Assembly (NCBI GenBank): GCA_002363035.1
Contig: DEWA01000015.1
Coordinates: 1 to 17,759 of the forward strand
Source: Verrucomicrobia bacterium UBA3222
Lineage (GTDB): Bacteria; Verrucomicrobiota; Verrucomicrobiia; Opitutales; UBA9783
Direction: 5' to 3'
DNA: 17,759 bases
Part shown: piece by piece, positions 8,056 through 16,631 of the stretch
How positions within the stretch are numbered: the first letter of the stretch is position 1
Layout: each line of letters begins with the position of its first letter
Notes under the pieces: model-generated
The model's database searches: none
Told to the model about the DNA's origin: nothing
Seen by the model: the letters and a program-made list of their open reading frames with translations, nothing else
Made by a program: the position numbers and the translations under genes

Positions 8056-11000
8056 ATGGGTACATTTATTACAAAGGTATTACAGTCGCTAATTGTGGTT
8101 GTTAAAACCCATGCGGTGGTGTCAGGAATAGTCGTCGTAACGACAGTAGGTTCAGTCTATCTTGTGCGGCAAAATTCCAGAACGGATGCGGTTGTGAGCG
8201 GCGATGGTTCGTTGCAGGAGGTTGCGGTCTCTGATGAAGCAGGTCGTTTGCGCATGAAGGTACAGGGTGTCGGAGAAAAAGCGGGTGCCAAAGGTGCGGA
8301 ATCCTCGGGCGCCGGAGAAAAAAATAAAGCATTGGAAGCTTTTAAGAACGTAGCACAGGAGGTCGAAGAGAAAAAGGGAAACGAAGCAGAGAAGGAAGAG
8401 CCAGCGCAGGAGGAGGTGTCGGAGGAAAAACAGCCGGAAGAGGTGAAGAATGAGAGCCTCGAATCAGACGGAGAAAATACGGATGCTTCTTCGGATGTCA
8501 GCGGATCTGATGTTTTCAGTTCTTCGAGTTCTGATGCGGGCGGAGAGCAGCTTTCTTTCGAACAGGGTAACGACGAAAAAATGGAGCAACAGGAGTTGGC
8601 GGAAGAGCGGGAAAAGTTGGATTTGCAGCGGCAGGAGTTGGAAGAAAAACAGAAGAAACTTGATCAACTGCAGTCGGAGTTGGAGAAGAAAGAAGAATTA
8701 AACGAGGAAGAAAAGCGTCGGCTGGAAGATTTGAAGAAGGAGCAGGATGCTTTGGATAAAGAAAAAGAGGATTTAGATAAGAAAGAAGAAAATCTGAACA
8801 AGGAGAACGAGATTGAGAAGGACGAGATTGAGAACAAGGAGGAGCAGATTGAGAACAAGGAAGAGAACGAGATTGAGGAGGACGAGAAGAAGATTGAGAA
8901 CAAGGAAGAGATTGAGAAGAAGAACGAGAACGAGATTGAGGAGAACGAGGGCGATCAATTTAAGAACAAGGACGAGAACGAGATTGAGAACAAGGAAGAG
9001 GTTGAGAAGAAGAACGAGAACGAGATTGAGGAGAAGGAGGAGAAGATTGAGAAGAAGATTGAGAACAAGGAGGAGATTGAGAAGAAGGAGAAGAAGGACG
9101 AGAACGAGATTGAGAAGAAGGACGAGAAGAAAGAGGGTAAAAAAGAAGAACCGAGAGTCGAAGAAAAGCGAGATTCGTTAAACGAAGAGAAATTGAATTT
9201 CGAAAAAGATGAAAAAGGAGAAGGTTATAAAGACTCCATTGCGAATAACAAAGGCAAGGTGAATACTGGTGTTTTGAAGATGGCGCCGCCTGTTCCTCCT
9301 AATGTTAAAGAACATCATGAAGAAAGTGCGGAAGATCGCAGGAAGCGTTTGATTGAAAAATTGAATGACCAGTTCGCGAAGGAGCAAGATTACGAAGTTG
9401 AGGATGAGTGTTATGATGTTTTTGCTTCACAGGAAATCGTAGGTCTGGCAGCAGGGTCGGAATGTAAGGTTAAAACCCTGACGCTGAAGTGGAAGCCGAA
9501 TGATAAGGACCTAAACAGGGTAAAGGAAAACCTGTTTACGACCTTGCGAAATGTTGTATCGCGGGAGAACCGTAATCCAAACTTGCGTCTGTGTGTATTG
9601 TGCGGTGCCGGTCTAATGGATAAGTGGGAAGAGGCCGATGGTATTGTTGTCGAGGTGCAGCCCGGCAGGAATGACATGGAAAGGAAGTATGGCGGTAATC
9701 TGCTTATTGCCTTTAAGGATAAAGAACCGGAAGTTGTCCCGGAGAAACCCGAAGACAAGGGAAAAGAGAGGGTTGAGGGGCGTGTATATTCGTTTGAAAT
9801 CGACAAAAATGGTTTCTTTCTGGATAAAAAATTGATCTCCGATCTGAAGCGTAAAGTTTTGAACGGTAAGTCCTTCGTGAATATGTTGTTGCAGCGGAAT
9901 GCGACAGCCGAAGGGGAAAAAATGGGTCCTTGGTCTCTTTATGAGAGCTTTGAAAATCCGGAACCTTTGATTGAATTGTCGGCGGATGAAATGGCGTCTG
10001 GTAAAGGAATGGTGTTTGTCGTCCGAGGGAAACATGACATTGATGGTAAAGACCGGCGATTTTTGATAAGAGACCATGATAGTAGGAAGATCGGTAGGAT
10101 ATCTACGATCTTTGTTTTGGATGACGGGAGATTGACCAAAAGTCAGGCGGATTATTTTAAAGAACTTGTTGCATCTGATAAACTGGCGGATGAAAATGGT
10201 CTGTTCTTTGTTTCTTACATTCCACTACTGTGTGATTGCTTAGAACGTAAGTTGCTTTTAGGCAGTGATATTATTGGTATCTTGAATCGACACAATGAGA
10301 TGTGGCCAGGGAAACAGGTGTCGATGGTTGTGCTTGAAGACCAAGATGAGATACCAGGACTATTGCCGTCTGATATTCGGGAAGCAAAGGGTATTTCTTT
10401 TGCTACGGATAATGAGAAGTTTAAGAAGAAGTGTGAGGAGGATGGATTGAGAATTGTTGACACCGGAGCAGGAGGCGAGTGGGAAATATCGGTACCACAA
10501 AAAATAACAGTGGAACTATCCGACAGGTCGGAAGAGGAAGAGAAAGAGGAAAGAGGGTCGGCGACTGGTAGTGACAGGTTCGGAAAGAATGAGTATGAAA
10601 AAATACTCGACCTGGAAGATATATTGCTAAAGTTGCCCGAAACGGAGTGGTATAAAAAACAAAGGGAAGAATATGTGAAGGAGGGGGGAAACTTCAGTGA
10701 GGAAGAGAGAAAAACATATTTGTCAAACTTCAGCGTGGATTTTGATTTCGAACAGCGTGGAGTAGGTAGTCCGTTGTATTATGGCCAACTGTTTTATCTA
10801 TCCAAGGAAGCGATGAAAACAATTAGGTATTTTATAATTCCCGCTTTGCCCGGGGGTGTTGATAACGATAGGGCGAGTTTTGTGCGGGATTTAGTTGTTC
10901 GCGGTTGGTATTTCCCTGACGAAAACGGCTTACAGAATGCTTTGGATGGCAAAGAGTTCAGAGTGCAATATACGGGCGGAACGACAAAGTGTGTATTGAC

Positions 11001-14000
11001 GCCTTATTTGACGGGATTGTGTTACTCGAATGAGGAGATTTATAAAGATCTCGGAGAAAAGGCGGATGATTACGTATATAAGTATGGAAAATATGAAATG
11101 CTGTTGCAATGTCGACAGACGGAAAGCATGTTGCGTTTGCCGCTTATTTTTGCGTACGCGTATACAAATGAAATGGGTGGTTTAAAAGATGATCAGTATA
11201 TAACTCGCCACTTGTCGCTTACAGATGTTCCGGAAGGCGTTCAGAAGAGAATCAAAGATATTGTTGGGGAAGACGACAAAGGGAGCGTCGAGGTTTTGGA
11301 TGCGGTCTGTTTTTATCGGGAGGAGTTGTATACTGGTGGTCAGGGAAAAGGTTCCCGCAATTATTTTTTACATCCATGGCTGATAGACAAAATGTTTCAG
11401 TCTTCCGAAGGATTATGTGACAGACGTAATCCAAAATGCGATCGTTTGGTTCCGGGAACGACTTTCATTTATGATGTGAACGGTGAGGACATCAGCGCAA
11501 ATAGAGAGAGTGAAGTACAGGGGAGTGCCGGAATCCGAGCTTTGGATGATACGTTCGGCAAGCCTTATGGATTTAGCTATCATAATTCTCCTACTTTTGA
11601 CTATTGTATGAGTGGCGATAATTGTTGGTTTCGAATTGAGAAAACCGATGCAAGGGCGTGGTTTGTGTCCTTCTATGATCCGAATGCCGCTGTTGGTGGT
11701 AAAAACGATCAGAATCAGGAATTTAACAAGAAAAAGAAATGTATTGCAATCCGCTGGACGTTTAAGTCATTGAGGTATAAGGACGGGGATGAAGAAAAAG
11801 ATACGCCGGAGGCGGAATCGTATCAGAAGGCAAACAAGATTCCTGCCCTGATCCCGCAGTTCTCCGAGAAACTGGTTACCGAAGAAGCACGGAAGAGTGC
11901 GGAGGAGTACATGGAGCTTTTCAGAGCCTGGCAAGCAATGGATGAACTGAAACGGTCGTTTGCCGAAGGGAAAGCTTGGCACGAGGTATCGTTTGAGGTA
12001 TTAAGCTTGATTAGTCTGGAGGGGATTAGGGATGCCATCCTGAGTGAAGATAGTAAAGTAAAATCTTTGCGGATTTACTATTCGGATGAGGAATGGATGC
12101 CTGAAGCAGAGCTCGAACACTTCCTGCGTTGCATTTGTGGGGTGTGCGAAAAGAATAACGCTGCCATCATCGAAGACGTGAATATTGATACCGAAGATGT
12201 TGTGTCTTTCTGCAGAGTTTTTAATAAGGGCAGCGCATCTGGTAATTTTTGCATTTTGCCAGTTGGGGGCAAGGTAGTCCGGTTTGCCCCGTATAGTGAT
12301 TGGATTGAATGGTTAAAAAACAATCCGTCGGAAGAAGAAGAGGAAAAGTGGGCGAATGCGGAGGAGAGATTAAAGGCTCTTCTGGAAGACAGCGATGCGT
12401 ATAAGGCGTATGTGGAGAATCCGGTAAACCGTGGAGTATTTGATTTCAGACGAATAGACTTGGGAATTGATCCTGAGTTGCTTCTTAAGATGCCGGACGA
12501 ACTTTTAAAGGGATTTTCGTATTTTATTATTCCCGGTGTGCCGAAAGACGTGGATGGGGATTCGCCGTGGATAGAGGAGCGCAAGCGTTTCGTGAAACGC
12601 TTGATCCTGAACGGTTGGAAATTTAACGAAGTGTATATAAAAATTGCAGAAAGTGGTGGAGGCGACGAAGGGCGTGAACCCGTTTGGTATTTCCCCGACC
12701 GTCCGATAGAAGAGGCCATGAACGGTGAAGTGTTCACGGTGCAATATACGGGCGGAACGACGAAGTGTATACTGACGCCTTATTTAACGGGCTTGTGTTA
12801 CTCGAAGGATGAGATTTTCAAAGCTCTCGGTGAAACGCAAGAGGATTTTACTAGTACGGGGGCGATTTGTAGATTCGAATGGCGTACCATGTCTAATATT
12901 TCCAGGCCGCTGATTTTTGCGTATGATGCCGTGAACGACAGAGTAATGGGGGATGATTTACAATACATAAGCGATTGTATGGATTGCGGAGTTTTGCCGG
13001 ATGGGGTTAAGGCGAAAATCCGTGATTTTTTTGGTCAGGAAGAAAGCAAAATTTCGAAATTGAGCGAAGAGGAGCTCCAAGTTTTGGATGCGGTTTGTTT
13101 TTACGATGGCCAGTTGTATGCAAATAAAGGTAACCCCGGGACCCGTAACTATTTTTTGCATACATGGTTGATCGATAAGATGTTTCGGTCATCCATCATA
13201 GGAAGTCCTAAATGGGACACTATAGTAAAGGGGAAGACTTTTGTTTATACCGAGGACGGGGTGGATATTAGCAAAAAAGGCTATAATGACCACCAAAAGG
13301 ACGCCGGAATCGAGATCGTGGATGACACGTTCGGCAGGCCCTACGATTTTAGTTATCACAGTGTTAACAACGGGGAGTATGTTGCCTATGGATTGAGCGC
13401 AAATGGTTGTGTGTTTGCTATCAGAAAATCCGATGCGAAGGCGTGGTTTGTCTCCTTCTATGATCCGAATGACACGTATGCTACGGATCGGAACGACGAG
13501 TTTAACAGAAAAAAGAAGTGTATTGCAATCCGCTGGACGTTTAAGCCGCTTAAACAGAACGGAAGGACATATACGCCGGAGGTGGATTCGTACTGCATGG
13601 CAAACAGCATTTCCGGTTTGCTCCCGCAATTCCCTGAGAAACAGGTTACCGAAGAAGCACGGAAGGGTGCGGAGGAGTACATGAAGCTTTTCAGAGGCTG
13701 GCGAGCAATGGATGAACTGAAACGGTCGTTTGCCGAAGAGAAAGCTCAGCACGAGGTATCGCTTGAGGTATTGCGCTTGATTGGTCTGGAGGGGCTTGTG
13801 GATGCCATCCTGAGTAAAGATAGTAAAGTAAAATCTTTGCGGATTCAGTATTCGAATGATGGACATAGACATATTTCTAAAAGATACCTCGCAGACCTCG
13901 CAGGCTTCCTGCATCGCATTTGTGAGGCGTGTAAAGAAAGGCAAACTGCCATCATCAAAGACGTGAATATTGATACCGATGATGTTGTGAGTTTCTGCAG

Positions 14001-15867
14001 AGTTTTTAATAAGGACAAAGTATGGGGTGATGATTTTACCATTCTTCCGGTTGAGGGTGATAAAGACGTAGTCCGGTTTGCCTCGTGTAGAGAGTTGATT
14101 GGATGGAAATATGGCGATTCGTTGAAGAAAGAAGAGGCGAACGATGAAGGTTACTTCTCGGCGGGAGAACAGGAAGAAGAGCATGAGGAAGACGAGGAGC
14201 AAAAAGAAGAGGAGGAAGGGGATGAAAAGTTTGAGGATCCGCATGAAGCGCTTATGGCCATCCTGGAGGGGGAGCTTTCTAAAGAAGAGAGGATTAAGGA
14301 ATTTAAGGAGGGGTATGCATATGACGATTTCAAGAAGAATGCAAGGGATTCGGAGGAAAGTGAAGCATTTAACCAGAAATATAAGGAGAGAGTTGATAGA
14401 GATTTTGATGAATTCACGGGAGGATTGTCGGAACGTTTTCGTGACTTCGCTTGTTTTAGAGGCGTGAAACGAGACGTTAGTGGTGAATTGCAATGGGAGG
14501 ATGCCATGTCGTTTGTCATGAATGAGGCAGTAGAGAAGGATTTATTGAAGGGCGGAAGCCGGTTTATTGAGAGATGTATGCCGCGACTAAAAGATGTGTT
14601 TAGACAATGTCAGGAAGGCAACGCTAGTGCAGTCAAATCCCACCAACACATTCTGTACTACTGTATGAATGGTGATTTGTCTCCGGAAAAAACGGATGCC
14701 GAAATTATCAACGGTGGATTGAACGAATACGGGGCTCTTATTGATAATCCCGGCGGTGGGGACTGTGGTGTGTGGTCGATACGAAACTCGCTTGCGTTGA
14801 AAGAGGGGAATGATGAAGAGGCGATAGGAGCGTTGGATGAAAATCCAGGGGAGATGCAGAACTTGCGGAATGGCGCGGCGGATATGTTTATAAACGATAT
14901 GCGCAACAACACAGTGAAAGAAAGGGATAAGAACTTTCCTCTGCAGTGGGTAGCTGGTTATCGGAGCGTAGTAACAGCTTGGGAAGATTTAGAAAAAAAA
15001 GTGGTAGAAGGAGGCGCATCGGAAGGAGAGGCCAAAAAGAAAAAAGACGAAGTGGATAAGTTTGAGGAAAAGTATACTGTTGATAATTTCGCTCAACGTA
15101 TCAGGATTAAAGGTCAGTCGTTGTTTTCTGAGGATTTTGGATGTTTTTCGAAATATTTAAACAGAACAATTTTGATTTATGAAGAGAACGGGGGGCAGGT
15201 TACCCTTGCTTTTCCGGATGGTGCTTATTATCAGTCGGGTTGTTTATTCCTCAAAGAGCTTTTCACGGAAACTCAGGCAGAACGGCTGATAATGGTTTTC
15301 ATGCAAAAATGTGCCGACGAAAAAGCAGAGACTCACTATCAGACTATTACGGAACGGGGGCGTAAGGTGTTGTTTGATCATCTGGGGTATCGTCGTGAAA
15401 ACATGCACGAGGCTCTTGCGGCTCTGTGTCCCAATGAGGATACGACGATTGATTTGACGAATTTCTCAACGACGGAAACGGTCGAGGGGAAAGAGGTAGG
15501 ACGTCCAAAAGGCGATGATGATCGTTCTCTGAAAGCGAGGATTTTGTTTGAAAGCGATCGGAAGGAATTTGTTTTGGCGTGTTTCGGTGATAAAAATGTC
15601 GTGCGTCTGGTTTTGCCGGCGTATGCGCATGTGAAAGGCGGTCTGTTGGATGCCTTGAAGGAAGCGTTGGCAATAGAAGATCTGTCCTCGCTTAGGCTGT
15701 ATTTCAGAAACAACGGATTTTACGGTCCGGATGAGATTTTCCCGTCGGATGAGGAAATAAATCGGTTAAACGGAGTGTTCGGCAATGGGAACAGGCACCT
15801 TGTGTCGGAGGAAGATGAAAACGGTGCGAATTACCTCCGTTTTGAAAACGATACGGAATTGAAATGA
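8056..15867 (+). CDS. Giant membrane-anchored repeat protein with OTU-like cysteine protease domain
   Basis: 2603 residues without a break. Order: membrane segment (about 8-37) acting as a signal anchor; acidic low-complexity region; Lys/Glu-rich coiled coil (about 176-365); a region of unknown fold (about 380-840); a tandem unit of about 590 residues twice (about 849-1430 and 1431-2022); an acidic linker (about 2027-2060); an OTU-like domain (about 2225-2435); a C-terminal module (about 2529-2603). OTU evidence: GGGDCGVWSI with D2236/C2237 resembles the family's GDGNCxxxxI, LNRTILIYEENGG fits its middle strand, and THYQTI with H2427 fits the C-terminal HY motif. OTU enzymes cleave ubiquitin or ubiquitin-like chains, which bacteria lack, so a eukaryotic target is inferred. 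It starts after its own promoter and has no Shine-Dalgarno sequence. The stop codon lies in toxin-antitoxin array sequence, so the C-terminus may be trimmed. The duplicated unit matches nothing I know. Confidence 0.85.
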   Translation: MGTFITKVLQSLIVVVKTHAVVSGIVVVTTVGSVYLVRQNSRTDAVVSGDGSLQEVAVSDEAGRLRMKVQGVGEKAGAKGAESSGAGEKNKALEAFKNVAQEVEEKKGNEAEKEEPAQEEVSEEKQPEEVKNESLESDGENTDASSDVSGSDVFSSSSSDAGGEQLSFEQGNDEKMEQQELAEEREKLDLQRQELEEKQKKLDQLQSELEKKEELNEEEKRRLEDLKKEQDALDKEKEDLDKKEENLNKENEIEKDEIENKEEQIENKEENEIEEDEKKIENKEEIEKKNENEIEENEGDQFKNKDENEIENKEEVEKKNENEIEEKEEKIEKKIENKEEIEKKEKKDENEIEKKDEKKEGKKEEPRVEEKRDSLNEEKLNFEKDEKGEGYKDSIANNKGKVNTGVLKMAPPVPPNVKEHHEESAEDRRKRLIEKLNDQFAKEQDYEVEDECYDVFASQEIVGLAAGSECKVKTLTLKWKPNDKDLNRVKENLFTTLRNVVSRENRNPNLRLCVLCGAGLMDKWEEADGIVVEVQPGRNDMERKYGGNLLIAFKDKEPEVVPEKPEDKGKERVEGRVYSFEIDKNGFFLDKKLISDLKRKVLNGKSFVNMLLQRNATAEGEKMGPWSLYESFENPEPLIELSADEMASGKGMVFVVRGKHDIDGKDRRFLIRDHDSRKIGRISTIFVLDDGRLTKSQADYFKELVASDKLADENGLFFVSYIPLLCDCLERKLLLGSDIIGILNRHNEMWPGKQVSMVVLEDQDEIPGLLPSDIREAKGISFATDNEKFKKKCEEDGLRIVDTGAGGEWEISVPQKITVELSDRSEEEEKEERGSATGSDRFGKNEYEKILDLEDILLKLPETEWYKKQREEYVKEGGNFSEEERKTYLSNFSVDFDFEQRGVGSPLYYGQLFYLSKEAMKTIRYFIIPALPGGVDNDRASFVRDLVVRGWYFPDENGLQNALDGKEFRVQYTGGTTKCVLTPYLTGLCYSNEEIYKDLGEKADDYVYKYGKYEMLLQCRQTESMLRLPLIFAYAYTNEMGGLKDDQYITRHLSLTDVPEGVQKRIKDIVGEDDKGSVEVLDAVCFYREELYTGGQGKGSRNYFLHPWLIDKMFQSSEGLCDRRNPKCDRLVPGTTFIYDVNGEDISANRESEVQGSAGIRALDDTFGKPYGFSYHNSPTFDYCMSGDNCWFRIEKTDARAWFVSFYDPNAAVGGKNDQNQEFNKKKKCIAIRWTFKSLRYKDGDEEKDTPEAESYQKANKIPALIPQFSEKLVTEEARKSAEEYMELFRAWQAMDELKRSFAEGKAWHEVSFEVLSLISLEGIRDAILSEDSKVKSLRIYYSDEEWMPEAELEHFLRCICGVCEKNNAAIIEDVNIDTEDVVSFCRVFNKGSASGNFCILPVGGKVVRFAPYSDWIEWLKNNPSEEEEEKWANAEERLKALLEDSDAYKAYVENPVNRGVFDFRRIDLGIDPELLLKMPDELLKGFSYFIIPGVPKDVDGDSPWIEERKRFVKRLILNGWKFNEVYIKIAESGGGDEGREPVWYFPDRPIEEAMNGEVFTVQYTGGTTKCILTPYLTGLCYSKDEIFKALGETQEDFTSTGAICRFEWRTMSNISRPLIFAYDAVNDRVMGDDLQYISDCMDCGVLPDGVKAKIRDFFGQEESKISKLSEEELQVLDAVCFYDGQLYANKGNPGTRNYFLHTWLIDKMFRSSIIGSPKWDTIVKGKTFVYTEDGVDISKKGYNDHQKDAGIEIVDDTFGRPYDFSYHSVNNGEYVAYGLSANGCVFAIRKSDAKAWFVSFYDPNDTYATDRNDEFNRKKKCIAIRWTFKPLKQNGRTYTPEVDSYCMANSISGLLPQFPEKQVTEEARKGAEEYMKLFRGWRAMDELKRSFAEEKAQHEVSLEVLRLIGLEGLVDAILSKDSKVKSLRIQYSNDGHRHISKRYLADLAGFLHRICEACKERQTAIIKDVNIDTDDVVSFCRVFNKDKVWGDDFTILPVEGDKDVVRFASCRELIGWKYGDSLKKEEANDEGYFSAGEQEEEHEEDEEQKEEEEGDEKFEDPHEALMAILEGELSKEERIKEFKEGYAYDDFKKNARDSEESEAFNQKYKERVDRDFDEFTGGLSERFRDFACFRGVKRDVSGELQWEDAMSFVMNEAVEKDLLKGGSRFIERCMPRLKDVFRQCQEGNASAVKSHQHILYYCMNGDLSPEKTDAEIINGGLNEYGALIDNPGGGDCGVWSIRNSLALKEGNDEEAIGALDENPGEMQNLRNGAADMFINDMRNNTVKERDKNFPLQWVAGYRSVVTAWEDLEKKVVEGGASEGEAKKKKDEVDKFEEKYTVDNFAQRIRIKGQSLFSEDFGCFSKYLNRTILIYEENGGQVTLAFPDGAYYQSGCLFLKELFTETQAERLIMVFMQKCADEKAETHYQTITERGRKVLFDHLGYRRENMHEALAALCPNEDTTIDLTNFSTTETVEGKEVGRPKGDDDRSLKARILFESDRKEFVLACFGDKNVVRLVLPAYAHVKGGLLDALKEALAIEDLSSLRLYFRNNGFYGPDEIFPSDEEINRLNGVFGNGNRHLVSEEDENGANYLRFENDTELK
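8881..9040 (+). repeat. 90-base near-exact duplication within the coiled-coil coding region
   Basis: The segments 8881-8950 and 8971-9040 are almost identical, offset by 90 bases (30 residues). Both encode the pattern IENKEE(I/V)EKKNENEIEE. The surrounding 8800-9140 is built from shorter variants of the same words (gagattgagaac, aaggaggag), so the coding region appears to grow and shrink by slippage or unequal exchange in whole codons. The copies are interrupted by a segment encoding NEGDQFKNKDENE. Confidence 0.8.
10600..12345 (+). repeat. First copy of the internal duplication of about 590 residues
   Basis: Codes for residues about 849-1430 of the giant protein. Landmarks shared with the second copy are YFIIP (residue 925), the block VQYTGGTTKC.LTPYLTGLCYS, YFLH.WLIDKMF, DTFG.PY.FSYH, AWFVSFYDPN, KKKCIAIRWTFK, MDELKRSFAE, and a closing module with KSLRIYYS and DVVSFCRVFNK. 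This copy lacks an insert of about 28 residues that the second copy has after the YFIIP block. Confidence 0.85.
12346..14121 (+). repeat. Second copy of the internal duplication of about 590 residues
   Basis: Codes for residues about 1431-2022. It aligns with the first copy end to end at an offset of 1770-1776 bases in the conserved blocks. Similarity at DNA level is very uneven: 11875-12000 and 13645-13770 differ at only about 8 of 126 positions by eye, while the first 60 or so residues are clearly diverged. YFIIP lies at residue 1489 here, and an extra segment (about 28 residues, containing ESGGGDEG) precedes WYFPD. Confidence 0.85.
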
Positions 15868-16074
15868 CGGAAGCGTTCCGTTTCTTAAACCGTCTTTTGC
15901 CTCCTTAATCCGTCGATCAAGTTCTTCACGCGAATACACCAAATCGTCATCGGTATTTTTTTCGATATAATCGGCAATGCACTTACTGACGCTGACCTGA
16001 CGCCGATCGGCTTCCTTTCTCACCCGCCGGCATAACCGCGGCGGTAATGTAATACATAAACGTTCCGATCTCAT
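15766..16074 (-). CDS. Ribbon-helix-helix antitoxin, chimeric with a replaced C-terminus and no toxin partner
   Basis: The ATG at 16074 begins MRSERLCITLPPRLCRRV, the start of a ribbon-helix-helix DNA-binding domain (residues about 3-38) identical in pattern to the two complete antitoxins upstream. Identity continues through EELDRRIKEAKDGL and GTLPSF. There it stops: the next codons (QFRIVF and onward, about 31 residues) are the antisense strand of the last 100 bases of the giant gene. The toxin-binding tail and the whole toxin gene are missing. The result is an open frame of 102 residues with an intact promoter, so it may still bind the array's operators. It could equally be a decaying remnant. 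DNA binding is known for the family; retention here is inference. Confidence 0.75.
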   Translation of the reverse strand: MRSERLCITLPPRLCRRVRKEADRRQVSVSKCIADYIEKNTDDDLVYSREELDRRIKEAKDGLRNGTLPSFQFRIVFKTEVIRTVFIFLRHKVPVPIAEHSV

Positions 16075-16082
16075 CAGTAATG

Positions 16083-16111
16083 AGGATATGCAAATGTGCG
16101 TATGACGTCAA
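16083..16111 (-). promoter_or_regulatory. Promoter of the truncated toxin-antitoxin unit
   Basis: On the minus strand, TTGACG (16111-16106), a 17-base spacer and TATCCT (16088-16083) stand 8 bases before the ATG at 16074. The spacer shares most bases with the other two promoters of the array but is the most diverged of the three. Confidence 0.6.
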
Positions 16112-16127
16112 GGGGAAGGATAGAAGA

Positions 16128-16376
16128 CTATTCGTAATGCCCCCAGCAACTGACAAATGCGATTTCATTCCCTTCGACAACATAGACCAAGCGGTGTTGC
16201 TCGTTGATACGTCGCGAGTACGTATGTCCGTACCCGCGTAATTTTTCGTACGGCGGCGGATTTTGAAAGGGATTGTTCGATACAATACGGATCAATATGT
16301 TGATTTTCTCCGACAGATGTGAATGTTTGGCTCTGTCGTAATCCCTTTGAAATTGCTTTGTAAATTTGGGCGTCAT
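16128..16376 (-). CDS. YoeB-like RelE-superfamily toxin (82 residues)
   Basis: Toxins of this family are ribosome-dependent mRNA endonucleases. Seen: NPFQNPPPYEKLRG, HTYSRRINEQHRLVY and the C-terminal SCWGHYE, which follow the Txe/YoeB pattern. The catalytic residues of E. coli YoeB (Glu46, Arg65, His83) correspond to Glu44, Arg62 and His80 here, so the toxin looks active. Length is normal for the family (about 84). The ATG at 16376 overlaps the antitoxin's stop by four bases (ATGA), so the two are translationally coupled. Known YoeB toxins usually pair with Phd/YefM-type antitoxins, whereas the partner here is a ribbon-helix-helix protein. The promoter of the next unit begins 17 bases after its stop. 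Confidence 0.9.
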   Translation of the reverse strand: MTPKFTKQFQRDYDRAKHSHLSEKINILIRIVSNNPFQNPPPYEKLRGYGHTYSRRINEQHRLVYVVEGNEIAFVSCWGHYE

Positions 16377-16624
16377 CGGTTCAGGGCGGCGATCATTTCA
16401 TCGGCGGATGCAAATGACGGAAGCGTTCCGTTTTTTAAGCCGTCTTTCGCCTCCTTAATCCGTCGGTCGAGTTCTTCCTTGGAATAGACCAAATCGTCGT
16501 CGGTATTTTTTTCGATATAATCGGCAATACACTTACTGACGCTGACCTGACGCCGATCGGCTTCCTTTCTCACCCGCCGACATAACCGCGGCGGCAGAGT
16601 AATACATAAACGTTCCGATCTCAT
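16373..16624 (-). CDS. Ribbon-helix-helix antitoxin of the middle toxin-antitoxin unit
   Basis: The product has 83 residues from ATG 16624. The N-terminal half (ERLCITLPPRLCRRVRKEAD, then RQVSVSKCIADYIEKN) has the strand-helix-helix pattern of MetJ/Arc/CopG repressors, which bind operators as dimers. The C-terminal half (EELDRRIKEAKDGL, then a tail ending EMIAALNR) should wrap the toxin. The frame extends upstream to 16798, but that part runs through the neighbouring toxin and promoter, so the MRSERL start is used; it stands 7 bases from the -10 element. It precedes and overlaps its toxin by four bases. Auto-repression at the promoter is expected from the family and not shown here. Confidence 0.88.
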   Translation of the reverse strand: MRSERLCITLPPRLCRRVRKEADRRQVSVSKCIADYIEKNTDDDLVYSKEELDRRIKEAKDGLKNGTLPSFASADEMIAALNR

Positions 16625-16631
16625 TATTTTG

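Noticed and set aside
8813..9181. Arg/Thr-rich plus-strand frame of 122 codons
   Set aside because: It is a shifted reading of the GAG/AAG/AAC-rich coiled-coil region; low-complexity DNA leaves other frames open.
13189..14493. 434-codon minus-strand frame opposite the giant gene
   Set aside because: It is antisense to clear coding sequence of the giant protein and has no domain; part of it recurs opposite the first copy of the duplication, as expected for a shadow frame.
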